A stretch of 64,000 nucleotides of DNA from Streptomyces echinatus (GTDB lineage Bacteria > Actinomycetota > Actinomycetes > Streptomycetales > Streptomycetaceae), in NCBI RefSeq assembly GCF_014203595.1, contig NZ_JACHJK010000001.1, forward strand, positions 870,582-934,581, written 5' to 3'. The notes below the pieces were generated by a model. The model was not told the origin of the DNA and did not search any database. It saw nothing but the letters and a program-made list of their open reading frames with translations. Shown here one piece after another: positions 9,137-17,402 of this stretch. Each line of letters starts with the position of its first letter. The stretch's first letter is position 1. The position numbers and the translations under genes were made by a program.

Positions 9137-10257
9137 GCGCACCGAGACTGCGCGCCGGCACACCGGAGCGGGCCGGGCTCGACCCCGTCGAGCTCGGACA
9201 CCTGGTGGCCGAGGCGCACGCCCTCACCGCCGGCGCACACCCCTGGGCGTCCGGCGCCGTCGTGCTGGCCGGCCGCGGGCCCGTGATCGCCGTGGCCGAG
9301 GCCGCCGGCTGGGCGGTGCGCTACGCCGCCCACGACCCCGGCACCGGCGCCGGCGTCGAACTGCCGCCCCCCGCCCGGGTCCCGGTCACCGTCTCCACCC
9401 CCTTCGACCTGGCCTCCCTCACCAAGCTGTTCACCTCCGTCGCCGCCGTGCAGCAGATCGAGCGCGGCACCCTCGGCATCGACGCCCGCGTCGGCGACTA
9501 CCTTCCCGACTTCTACGCCGCCGCCGCGTTCGGCGTCACGGTCCGGCAGCTGCTCACCCACACCTCCGGGCTCCGCCCCGAACTGCCCCTCTACGACTGC
9601 CCGGACGACGCCGGCCGGCTGGACCTGCTGCGCGCCGAGGCACCCGCCGGCGAGCCGGGCCGGTACATGTACTCGGACCTGAACATGCTCCTGCTCCAGT
9701 CCGTGCTGGAGCGCATCACCGGCCGCCCCCTCGACGTCCTCGTGCAGGACGGCATCACCCGGCCGCTCGGCATGACCGCCACCGCCTTCGGGCCCTGCCC
9801 CGGCGCGGCGGCCACCGAGGACCAGCGGCGGCCGTGGGCCAAGGCCGACCGGGGCATGCTGCGGGGCGTGGTCCACGACGAGAACGCCTGGGCGCTCGGC
9901 GGGGTCGCCGGTCACGCGGGCCTGTTCTCCACCGCGCACGACCTCGCCGTCTTCTGCCGCGCCCTGCTCTGCGGCGGCTCCTACGGCCCCGCGCGCATCC
10001 TCGGCCCCGACTTCGTGGAACTGCTGTTCACCCCGCCCGGGCTGGGCTTCGCCCTGGACCAGCCGTGGTTCATGGGCGAGCTGGCGGGCCGCGGCGCGGC
10101 CGGCCACACCGGCTTCACCGGCACGTCCCTGGTCCTGGACCCGGCGACGGACACGTTCCTGATCCTGCTGGCCAACAGGGTCCACCCCAGCCGCCGCCCC
10201 CCGGACAGCACACCGAGAGCGGCACTGGCGACGAGACTGGCGCGGGCGGTGATCTGA
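9133..10257 (+). CDS. Serine hydrolase, beta-lactamase/class C PBP-like
   Basis: A 374-residue S12-type hydrolase. The active-site SxxK is S-L-T-K (DLASLTKLFTS), the Tyr motif is YSD (YMYSDLN), and the third motif is HTG (GHTGFTG), as in many esterases and peptidases of this family. No signal peptide is visible, so it is probably cytoplasmic. The start is unusual: CTG 9133 overlaps the exporter stop as CTGA and has AAGGAG at 9120-9125 seven bases upstream. The only other in-frame start, GTG 9076, lies 61 bases inside the exporter gene and lacks such a site. Confidence 0.85.
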   Translation: MSAPRLRAGTPERAGLDPVELGHLVAEAHALTAGAHPWASGAVVLAGRGPVIAVAEAAGWAVRYAAHDPGTGAGVELPPPARVPVTVSTPFDLASLTKLFTSVAAVQQIERGTLGIDARVGDYLPDFYAAAAFGVTVRQLLTHTSGLRPELPLYDCPDDAGRLDLLRAEAPAGEPGRYMYSDLNMLLLQSVLERITGRPLDVLVQDGITRPLGMTATAFGPCPGAAATEDQRRPWAKADRGMLRGVVHDENAWALGGVAGHAGLFSTAHDLAVFCRALLCGGSYGPARILGPDFVELLFTPPGLGFALDQPWFMGELAGRGAAGHTGFTGTSLVLDPATDTFLILLANRVHPSRRPPDSTPRAALATRLARAVI

Positions 10258-10306
10258 GCCGCCCCCGGCAGGCCGGCACCGGCTCCGGGCGCCATAGAAT
10301 CAGCGG

Positions 10307-11284
10307 GTGAACGACCCCCTCCGCACCGCACTGGCCGAGCTGCTCGACGGCCTGCCCCCCACGGAGGTGGCCGCCGCCGTGGACCGGCTGATCGCCAACT
10401 ACCGCGGAGCCACCCCCACCCACGCGCCGATCCTCCGCGACCGCGCCGACGTCGCCGCCTACGCCGCCTACCGCATGCCCGCCACCTTCGAGGCGGTCCG
10501 CTCCGCGCTGGAGGCGTTCGCCGACACCGTCCCCGGCTGGACGCCCGGCAGCCATGTCGACGTCGGCGGCGGCACCGGCGCCGCCACCTGGGCCGTCACG
10601 ACCACCTGGCCCGGCGAGCGCGGCGTCACCGTGCTGGACTGGGCCGAGCCCGCGCTCGCCCTCGGCCGGGAGATCGCCGCCGCCCACCCCTCCTTGCGGG
10701 GCGCCCGCTGGCAGCGCGCCCGGATCGGCGCGGACCTCACCCTGGACGCCACCGACCTGGTCACGGTGTCGTACGTCCTCAACGAACTCTCCGGGGCCGA
10801 CCGGGCCGCCCTCGTCGACGCCGCCGCCGGCGCCGCGCAGAGCGTCGTGATCGTCGAGGCCGGCACCCCGGCCGGCTACGACCGCGTCATCGAGGCCCGC
10901 GACCGGCTCGTCCGGGCCGGCTTCCGGATCGCCGCCCCCTGCCCGCACAGCGCCGCCTGCCCCATCGTGCCCGGCACGGACTGGTGCCACTTCTCCGCCC
11001 GGGTCGGCCGCTCCTCCCTGCACCGCCAGGTCAAGGGCGGCTCCCTGGCCTACGAGGACGAGAAGTTCTCCTACGTCGCCGCCACCCGGCTGCCCGCCGA
11101 ACCGGCCCCCGCCCGGGTGGTCCGGCGCCCGCAGATCCGCAAGGGCCAGGTGCTGCTCGACCTGTGCGAGGCCGAGGAGCAGCTGCGCCGCACCACGGTC
11201 ACCAAGCGCCACGGCGACCTGTACAAGGCGGCCCGGGACGCCGACTGGGGGGACGCCTGGCCGCCGTACGGCTCCGTGTCGTAA
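10307..11284 (+). CDS. Rsm22-family small-ribosomal-subunit methyltransferase-like protein
   Basis: A 325-residue protein. HVDVGGGTGAATWAV is a SAM-binding motif I, and the C-terminal half carries CPHSAACP and DWCHFS, the cysteine pattern that binds an iron-sulfur cluster in Rsm22/METTL17 proteins. Those proteins act in assembly of the small ribosomal subunit in mitochondria; the bacterial role is less clear. GTG 10307 lies seven bases after TAGAAT (10294-10299), a good -10 box, with no ribosome binding site, so the mRNA may be leaderless. Confidence 0.85.
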   Translation: MNDPLRTALAELLDGLPPTEVAAAVDRLIANYRGATPTHAPILRDRADVAAYAAYRMPATFEAVRSALEAFADTVPGWTPGSHVDVGGGTGAATWAVTTTWPGERGVTVLDWAEPALALGREIAAAHPSLRGARWQRARIGADLTLDATDLVTVSYVLNELSGADRAALVDAAAGAAQSVVIVEAGTPAGYDRVIEARDRLVRAGFRIAAPCPHSAACPIVPGTDWCHFSARVGRSSLHRQVKGGSLAYEDEKFSYVAATRLPAEPAPARVVRRPQIRKGQVLLDLCEAEEQLRRTTVTKRHGDLYKAARDADWGDAWPPYGSVS

Positions 11285-11314
11285 CCGTCCCCGACGCTTG
11301 TTACTTTCGACCCC

Positions 11315-11929
11315 ATGGTCAACAAGCCCGCCCCCGACGCCACCCGCCGCAGCGAGAAGTCCCGCCGGGCGATCTACGAAGCGGCCCTCTCCCTGGTGGG
11401 GGAGGTCGGCTACCCCAGGACCACCGTCGAGGGCATCGCCGCCCGGGCCGGGGTCGGCAAGCAGACCATCTACCGGTGGTGGTCCTCCAAGGCGGACGTA
11501 CTGCTGGAGGCGTTCCTGGACCTCGCCGAGCAGGCGGCCCAGGCGGCGGGGCACGAGCCGTACAGCCTCCCGGACACCGGTGACCTGGCCGCCGACCTCA
11601 AGGCGGTGCTGCGGGCCACCGTGGACGAGCTGCTCGACCCGCGCTTCGAGGCGCCCTCACGGGCGCTGGCCGCGGAAGGTCTGGTCAACGAGCAGCTCGG
11701 CCGCGAGTTCGTGACCAAGCTCCTCGAACCGCAACTGCAGCTGTACGTCCACCGGTTGCGCGCGGCGCAGGACACCGGGGCGGTACGGCGCGACGTCGAT
11801 CCCCGGATCGCCCTCGAACTGTTCGTCTCCCCCCTCGCCCAGCGGTGGCTGCAGCGAACAGGGCCGATCTCGTACGACTACACGGACACCCTGGTCGAGT
11901 ACGCGCTGCACGGCCTCGCACCCCGCTGA
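11315..11929 (+). CDS. TetR/AcrR family transcriptional regulator
   Basis: A 204-residue repressor. The N-terminal helix-turn-helix is VEGIAARAGVGKQTIYRWWSSKADVL. The rest is an all-helical ligand-binding domain of the type with a TetR_C11-like core (QLQLYVHRLRAAQDTGAVRRDVDPRIALELF). TACTTT at 11302-11307 is a possible -10 seven bases before ATG 11315, which suggests a leaderless transcript. No obvious efflux target lies next to it, so its regulon is unknown. Confidence 0.92.
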   Translation: MVNKPAPDATRRSEKSRRAIYEAALSLVGEVGYPRTTVEGIAARAGVGKQTIYRWWSSKADVLLEAFLDLAEQAAQAAGHEPYSLPDTGDLAADLKAVLRATVDELLDPRFEAPSRALAAEGLVNEQLGREFVTKLLEPQLQLYVHRLRAAQDTGAVRRDVDPRIALELFVSPLAQRWLQRTGPISYDYTDTLVEYALHGLAPR

Positions 11930-12080
11930 TCCCCACCCGCCCACCCGTCCCGGCGGCTGTGAGGTACGTCTCGTCCCGTTCCGCCTGAACCGTCCTGCGG
12001 CCCCCCGAAGCACGCGAAGATGGGACGATAAGGCATGCTGTCCGCACACCAGCGAGGCGACCACCAGACCGAGGCGATAG

Positions 12081-12821
12081 ATGAGCGCGACGTTCGGCGG
12101 CCGGACCGGCCGGCAGGGCAAACTCTCCCAGTGGCTGCGCGGACGCCGCCCGAAGGAGACCGCCGCCGACGACGAGGGCCGTGAGGCCCTGCTGCTCGCC
12201 GCCGCCGGCGCGGGGCTGCCGCTGGCGCCCGCCGCGCACCCCGCCCCCGGCTACCGCTGCTCCTGCGACCGCGTCGGCTGCCCCACCCCGGCCCGGCACC
12301 CCGTGTCGTTCGCCTGGCAGACGCAGTCCACCACCGACCGCGCCCAGATCGAGCGCTGGGCCCGGCACCAGCCGCAGGCGAACTTCATCACCGCCACCGG
12401 CATGGTGCACGACGTGCTGGACGTGCCCCTGAAGGCCGGCCGCGAGGCCCTGGACCGGCTCCTCGGCTCCGGCATCGAGGTCGGACCGGTCGCCGAGAGC
12501 GACGACGGCCGCATGCTGTTCTTCACCCTCACCCGCGGCACCCCCGAGGACGAGGACGAGTGGTGGCCCTGCGAGCTGGACTGCCACCCCGAGACGATGG
12601 ACGAGCATCCCGGCCTGCGCTGGCACTGCCGCGGCTCCTACGTCCTCGTGCCGCCCGCCCGGCTGCCCGGCGAGGACGGCCGGCAGGTGCGCTGGGCGCG
12701 CGGCCCCGAGCATCCGCTGCCCGATCCGCTGAGCCTGCTGGAGGTGCTCACCGACGCCTGCGCCCGGCACGCGGGCGACGAGAGCGGCCACCAGGCCGCG
12801 ACCTGGCCACCGCGCCACTGA
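12081..12821 (+). CDS. Bifunctional DNA primase/polymerase-like protein
   Basis: A 246-residue protein resembling the stand-alone prim-pol N-terminal family found across Streptomyces. Visible features are the cysteine cluster CSCDRVGCPTPARHPV, the following tryptophan-containing helix FAWQTQSTTDRAQIERWARHQPQANFITATG, and a C-terminal Trp/Cys-rich part (WWPCELDCHPETM). Active plasmid primases have an acidic metal site after the TG turn; here VHDVLDVPL could supply it (D-x-D-like). It is not in a plasmid or phage context, so a replication role is uncertain. Confidence 0.75.
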   Translation: MSATFGGRTGRQGKLSQWLRGRRPKETAADDEGREALLLAAAGAGLPLAPAAHPAPGYRCSCDRVGCPTPARHPVSFAWQTQSTTDRAQIERWARHQPQANFITATGMVHDVLDVPLKAGREALDRLLGSGIEVGPVAESDDGRMLFFTLTRGTPEDEDEWWPCELDCHPETMDEHPGLRWHCRGSYVLVPPARLPGEDGRQVRWARGPEHPLPDPLSLLEVLTDACARHAGDESGHQAATWPPRH

Positions 12822-12878
12822 CCGGCCGACCCGGCGGCCGGCGACGGCCCCGGCGGCCGCCGACGACCGTCCCGGCGG

Positions 12879-13874
12879 CTACTCGCCCTGGGCGGACGTC
12901 ATTCCCTGGACCCGCCCCAGCATCCGCACCGGGCCGCTGCCGGCCGGGTCGAGCACGGCCTGGTTGGCGATCGACTCCAGCGTCAGGGACTGCTTCACCT
13001 CGCCCTTGACCAGGGCCTGCACGTCCTTGTTCGGCACCTGCACGGTGCCGCCCGTGTAGGCGGTCTGCTTCTCGTAGTGGTGCGTGGTGAAGAACACCAG
13101 CGCCCCGCCGTCCGCGGTGCGCAGCGCGAGCGGCGCGTAGTCGTCGCGGGTGAGCGGTTCGTCGATGTACTGCCGGACCAGGCCGGGCGTGTTGGCGGCC
13201 TTCTCGCGGTCCGCGCGCAGCCCGCTGGTGTCGCGGCCGTCGGCGAAGGCCTTCCCGCCGTCCTGCAGATAGCTCGCGAAGGACTTGCTCAGCTCGTCCG
13301 GGCGGACGGCCAGTTGCGTGGTGTCGGCCGGTACGGCCTCGGCCCAGCCGTCCTCGTCCGTCCTGAACTCCGGTACGGTCCCGGGCGTCATGAGGGTCAG
13401 ATAGGCCACCTGCCACCGCTCGCCGAGGTCGTGGCGGGTGAACACCAGCACCCAGCGGAAGTCGCCGCCCTTGTTGCCCCGGGCGTCGGCGACGAACCAG
13501 CGGGGCCAGCCGGCCTTCTCGGGGATCGTGAAGTGCGCGTCCGTCAGCGTCAGCGGGGTGTGGTTCGCGTTCCCCGACGGGCTGTTGACGTGCCCGGCCT
13601 TCAGCCGGGCGGAGTCGATGTCGGCGAGCGCCCCGGTGACATAGGGCGCGTCCACGGAGCTGTCGTAGGCCTTGTCGGCCTTGTTGTACGCGTCCGTGAA
13701 CGCGGTGAGCGCCTTCGCGGCCTCGGCGCGGGTGGTGGCGGGCACCACCTCGCGCTCCCCGTGCACCACCACACAACCGCTCGCCGTCGTCAGCGACAAA
13801 GCGGTCAGCGCGGCTGCTATGAGTGCGTTCCGGTCACGCCTGCGAAGCCGTCGACGGCTGTGTTCCCTGCTCAT
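12879..13874 (-). CDS. Secreted lipoprotein, fourth gene of the efe operon
   Basis: A 331-residue predicted lipoprotein: a basic N-terminus (RRRLRRRDRN), a hydrophobic stretch and the lipobox TASGC. The mature part has no catalytic motif that I recognise; it alternates strands and polar helices. The gene starts 41 bases inside efeU, with GAAGGAG four bases before ATG 13874, so translation is coupled to the iron permease. Co-transcription with efeO-efeB-efeU suggests a surface role in iron uptake, but this is inferred from position only. Confidence 0.82.
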   Translation of the reverse strand: MSREHSRRRLRRRDRNALIAAALTALSLTTASGCVVVHGEREVVPATTRAEAAKALTAFTDAYNKADKAYDSSVDAPYVTGALADIDSARLKAGHVNSPSGNANHTPLTLTDAHFTIPEKAGWPRWFVADARGNKGGDFRWVLVFTRHDLGERWQVAYLTLMTPGTVPEFRTDEDGWAEAVPADTTQLAVRPDELSKSFASYLQDGGKAFADGRDTSGLRADREKAANTPGLVRQYIDEPLTRDDYAPLALRTADGGALVFFTTHHYEKQTAYTGGTVQVPNKDVQALVKGEVKQSLTLESIANQAVLDPAGSGPVRMLGRVQGMTSAQGE

Positions 13875-14706
13875 CCGGCTCCTTCACCTTCCCCTTTCCG
13901 GAGGCGAACCCTACCGGGGAGAGGAACAGCGCGAGCACCGGGACCAGATACAGCGCCCACACCGTGATCTGGACGACCGTCGGATCAGGCTGGAAGTTGA
14001 AGACGCCCTTCAGCAGGGTGCCGTACCAGCTGTCCGGCGGGATGGCGCCGCTGATGTCGAAGGCCAGCTCGTTGATGCCCGGGACCCAGTTGGCCTCCTG
14101 CAGATCGTGGAAGCCGTACGCCAGCACGCCCGCCGCGACCACGACCAGCATGCCGCCGGTCCAGGTGAAGAACTTGGCCAGGTTGATCCTCAGGGCGCCC
14201 CGGTAGAACAGCCAGCCCAGGAGCACCGCCGTGGCGAGGCCCAGGGCCACGCCGACCAGCGGGCGCGGGGTGCCGTCGGAGGCAGCGTGCACCGACGCCC
14301 ACACGAACAGCGCGGTCTCCAGGCCCTCCCGGCCGACGGCGAGGAACGCGGTGGCGACCAGCGCGCCCGTGCCCAGGGCGAGGGCCGCGTCCAGCCTGCC
14401 GTGCAGCTCGGACTTCAGGTGCCGGGCGGTGCGCCGCATCCAGAACACCATCCAGGTCACCAGGCCCACGGCGACGATCGACAGGGAGCCGCCGAGCGCC
14501 TCCTGCGCCTGGAACGTCAGCTCCTGCGAGCCGAACTCCAGGGCGCAGCCGAAGCCCATGGCGATGGCGATCGCGATGCCGATGCCCGTCCAGATCGGCT
14601 TCAGGGCGTCCCTGCGGCCGGTCTTGACCAGGTAGGCGATCAGGATGCAGACGACGAGCGACGCCTCCAGCCCCTCGCGCAGGCCGATGAGGTAGTTGGA
14701 GAACAC
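13834..14706 (-). CDS. efeU: Iron permease EfeU, FTR1/OFeT family
   Basis: A 290-residue, seven-helix permease for iron across the cytoplasmic membrane. It has both diagnostic REGLE motifs: LREGLEASL in helix 1 and VGREGLETAL in helix 4, whose glutamates handle iron. GTG 14706 begins three bases after the efeB stop. The order efeO-efeB-efeU differs from the E. coli efeUOB order but is usual in actinobacteria. The last 20 residues are a polar tail that overlaps the next gene. Confidence 0.95.
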   Translation of the reverse strand: MFSNYLIGLREGLEASLVVCILIAYLVKTGRRDALKPIWTGIGIAIAIAMGFGCALEFGSQELTFQAQEALGGSLSIVAVGLVTWMVFWMRRTARHLKSELHGRLDAALALGTGALVATAFLAVGREGLETALFVWASVHAASDGTPRPLVGVALGLATAVLLGWLFYRGALRINLAKFFTWTGGMLVVVAAGVLAYGFHDLQEANWVPGINELAFDISGAIPPDSWYGTLLKGVFNFQPDPTVVQITVWALYLVPVLALFLSPVGFASGKGKVKEPDEQGTQPSTASQA

Positions 14707-14709
14707 GGG

Positions 14710-15969
14710 CTACGCCTCCTTCGAGAACAGTGTGCGGCCCCACCAGTCGTGGGCGTCCCGGACGCCGGGGGGAACCGCGAAGACCGCCGAACCCACGTGC
14801 TGGATGTACTCGTTCAGCGCGTCCTGCGCCGACAGCCTGCGCTGCAGCGGGATGAAGCCCTTGCGCACGTCCCGCTGGTAGGCGAGGAAGAACAGGCCGG
14901 CGTCCAGGCGGCCGAGGCCGTCGGTGCCGTCGGTGAAGGAGTAGCCCCGGCGCAGGATGGTGACCCCGCCGTTGGAGTCGGGGTGCGCGAGACGCACGTG
15001 CGCGTCCGGCTTCATCGCCTTCAGGAACGGCTCGTCGTGCTCCTTGGCCTTGCCGACCGGGGCGCCCTCGCGCTTGTCCCGGCCGAACACGTCCTCCTGC
15101 TCCTGCAGCGAGGTGCGGTCCCAGGTCTCGATGTTCATCCGGATGCGGCGGGCGACGAGGTACGACCCCCCGGTCATCCAGGACGACTTCGCGTCGCCGT
15201 CCCCGTCGCCGACCCACACGAACTTCTTCAGCCGGTCGGTCTCGGTGCCCGCGATGTTGCGGGTGCCGTCCTTGAACCCCATGAGGTTGCGCGGGGTCTG
15301 CGCGTCCGGGGTGGTCGAGGAGGTCTTGCCGAAGCCCAGCTGGGACCAGCGGATGGCGACCTTGCCGAAGCCGATCCGGGCCAGGTTGCGGATGGCGTGC
15401 ACGGCGACCTGCGGGTCGTCGGCGCAGGCCTGGACGCACAGATCGCCGCCGGTGCGGGACCGGTCCAGGTTGTCCCCGGGGAACTTGGGCAGGTCGACCA
15501 GGGCCTCGGGCCGCTTGTCGGCCAGGCCGAACCGGTCGAAGAGCGACGGCCCGAACCCGATGGTCAGCGTCAGCCGGGACGGCTTGAGCCCGAGCGCCTC
15601 ACCGGTGTCGTCCGGCGGGGCCTCGGCGAGCCCGCCGTAGGCGCCCTCGCCGACCGCCTCGCCCGCGGTCATCCGGCGGGCCGCCGCGGTCCAGTCCTTG
15701 AGCATCTGGACGAACTCCTCGCGGTCCTCGGTCTTCACGTCGAACGCGGCGAAGTGCAGCCGGTCCTGCACCGGGGTGGCGATGCCGGCCTGGTTGGCGC
15801 CGTGGAACTCCACCGCGCCGCCCGTCTCGGCGGCCACCGGGTCCACGTCGTCGCCCGCCTCGGCCATCGCCACCGCACCGCCGGCCGCGGCGGCCCCGAG
15901 CGCGAGCCCGGCACCACCCCAGCCGATCAGCGTCCGACGCGACGGATTGCTCCCCTGGCTCTCGGTCAT
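14710..15969 (-). CDS. efeB: Deferrochelatase/Dyp-type peroxidase EfeB
   Basis: Heme-containing DyP peroxidase of 419 residues, exported by the Tat system (SRRTLIGWGGAGLALG). The DyP signature GxxDG appears as GFKDGTRN, with its catalytic aspartate. In the EfeUOB system this protein is thought to oxidise ferrous iron or act on heme outside the membrane. It starts 15 bases after efeO, so the genes form one operon. Confidence 0.95.
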   Translation of the reverse strand: MTESQGSNPSRRTLIGWGGAGLALGAAAAGGAVAMAEAGDDVDPVAAETGGAVEFHGANQAGIATPVQDRLHFAAFDVKTEDREEFVQMLKDWTAAARRMTAGEAVGEGAYGGLAEAPPDDTGEALGLKPSRLTLTIGFGPSLFDRFGLADKRPEALVDLPKFPGDNLDRSRTGGDLCVQACADDPQVAVHAIRNLARIGFGKVAIRWSQLGFGKTSSTTPDAQTPRNLMGFKDGTRNIAGTETDRLKKFVWVGDGDGDAKSSWMTGGSYLVARRIRMNIETWDRTSLQEQEDVFGRDKREGAPVGKAKEHDEPFLKAMKPDAHVRLAHPDSNGGVTILRRGYSFTDGTDGLGRLDAGLFFLAYQRDVRKGFIPLQRRLSAQDALNEYIQHVGSAVFAVPPGVRDAHDWWGRTLFSKEA

Positions 15970-15984
15970 CGCCCTACCCCCTGC

Positions 15985-17121
15985 TTACTTCACGACCGCG
16001 GCGGCGAGCTTGGACAGCGGCTCGGCGAGCGCGTTCACCGCGTCCGACAGCTCCTTGCGCTGTTCCTTGGTGACCTTGTCGTAGGAGACGAAGTCGTAGG
16101 ACGTCTTGTCCTCGCGGTACTTGTCGAGCAGCGCGTCCAACGCCGCGAACTGCTTGTCCAGCTCCTTGGCCAGCGCCGGGTCGTTCTTCGCGGCGACCGG
16201 CTTCAGCAGCTCGTACGCCTTCTGGGCGCCCTCGACGTTGCCCTTGAAGTCGACCAGGTCGGTGTGCGCGTAGCGGTCCTCCTCGCCGGTGACCTTGCCG
16301 GTGGCGACCTCGTCCAGCAGCTCCTTGGCGCCGTTGGCCATGGAGGTCGGGGTGATCTCGGCCTTGCCGACCCGGCCCTGCCAGTCCTTGAGGTCCTTCA
16401 CCAGCTGGTCGGCGAGGGACTTCTCCTCGGCGCCGATCTTCTTGTCGTGCCAGAGCGCCTTCTCCAGCCGGTGCCAGCCGGTCCACTTCTGGCCGTTCTC
16501 GAGGCCGTCCTCGCGGACGTCGACCTTCGGGTCGATGTCACCGAAGGACTCGGCGACCGGCTCGGTGCGCTCCCAGCCGAGGCGGGATATGCCGTAGGCC
16601 TTCTTCGCGGCGTCCAGGTCGCCGGCCTTGACCGCCTTCACGAAGGTCTCGACCTTCGGCAGCGTCTCGTCGGCCTGGTCCTGGGCGTACTGGCGGTAGT
16701 CGGCGACCGCCGTGTCCAGCTTGGGGTCGCGCTTGGCGGCGGTGCCGGCGCCGGTCACGGTGAGCTTCTGCCGGACGCCGTGGCCCTTCATGCCCGGACG
16801 GCAGGCGATCTCGTACGCACCGGCCTTCACCTCGGCGGTGAGCGTGTACTTGGTGCCCGGTCCGATGTTCTCCTTCTCGGAGACGATCCGGTCGTCCGGG
16901 AACAGGATCTCGACCTCGGTCGCCTTGGAGCCCTTGTTCTCGATCTTCAGCGTGACCTGGCCGGCCGGTACGGACGTGGCGGAGGTCTCGCACTTCGAGT
17001 CGGCCGCCGTGACCTGGATGGCGTCACCGTCCTTCGCATCGCTCTTCGCGGTGCAGGCCGAGAGGGCGGTCAGAGCGGCCGCGGTGGCGGCGGCGGTGAC
17101 GGTCAGTCGGACGGCTCGCAT
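15985..17121 (-). CDS. efeO: Iron-binding lipoprotein EfeO (cupredoxin plus M75 domain)
   Basis: First gene of the iron operon, 378 residues. A lipobox-like LSAC at the N-terminus precedes a cupredoxin domain (about residues 35-120, ending YEIACRPGMKGHG with metal-ligand-like Cys, Met and His). The C-terminal imelysin/M75 domain carries HxxE as WHRLEKALW. EfeO delivers iron to the EfeU permease. Two iron-box-like 19-mers lie 22-60 bases upstream of ATG 17121, so repression by a DmdR/IdeR regulator under iron-replete conditions is likely. Confidence 0.95.
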   Translation of the reverse strand: MRAVRLTVTAAATAAALTALSACTAKSDAKDGDAIQVTAADSKCETSATSVPAGQVTLKIENKGSKATEVEILFPDDRIVSEKENIGPGTKYTLTAEVKAGAYEIACRPGMKGHGVRQKLTVTGAGTAAKRDPKLDTAVADYRQYAQDQADETLPKVETFVKAVKAGDLDAAKKAYGISRLGWERTEPVAESFGDIDPKVDVREDGLENGQKWTGWHRLEKALWHDKKIGAEEKSLADQLVKDLKDWQGRVGKAEITPTSMANGAKELLDEVATGKVTGEEDRYAHTDLVDFKGNVEGAQKAYELLKPVAAKNDPALAKELDKQFAALDALLDKYREDKTSYDFVSYDKVTKEQRKELSDAVNALAEPLSKLAAAVVK

Positions 17122-17142
17122 GCAGGCTCCAAGCGGATCTGG

Positions 17143-17181
17143 TCTGGTGAGGCTGCCCTAACTTACATGAGGCTTACCTCA
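17143..17181 (-). promoter_or_regulatory. Two adjacent iron-box-like operators upstream of efeO
   Basis: On the minus strand 17163-17181 reads TGAGGTAAGCCTCATGTAA and 17143-17161 reads TTAGGGCAGCCTCACCAGA. Each matches 14 of 19 positions of the Streptomyces DmdR1 consensus TTAGGTTAGGCTCACCTAA as I recall it. They are separated by one base and sit in the expected promoter zone. Confidence 0.7.
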
Positions 17182-17402
17182 CCGATACCCGTGCGGGTCG
17201 TGATTCACCTCTCACGGAAAGATCACAGGCACGGCTTGATCTCGGCGGCCAAAAACAAATTCCAAGCGGAAGTAAAGGACGGGTCATGGGGCCGGGTGCG
17301 GAGCTGTCGGCCGGACGCGGGCGGCATCCCGTACCCGGCCGCTGCCGGGCGGTGCCCCCGCCGGGGAGGCGCCGGCGGGGAACGCGGTGTTTGAATGCCC
17401 AA

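Noticed and set aside
13672..17394. Plus-strand open frame of 1240 codons opposite the efe operon
   Set aside because: It lies antisense to efeU, efeB and efeO, which are certain. Its protein has no recognisable domain.
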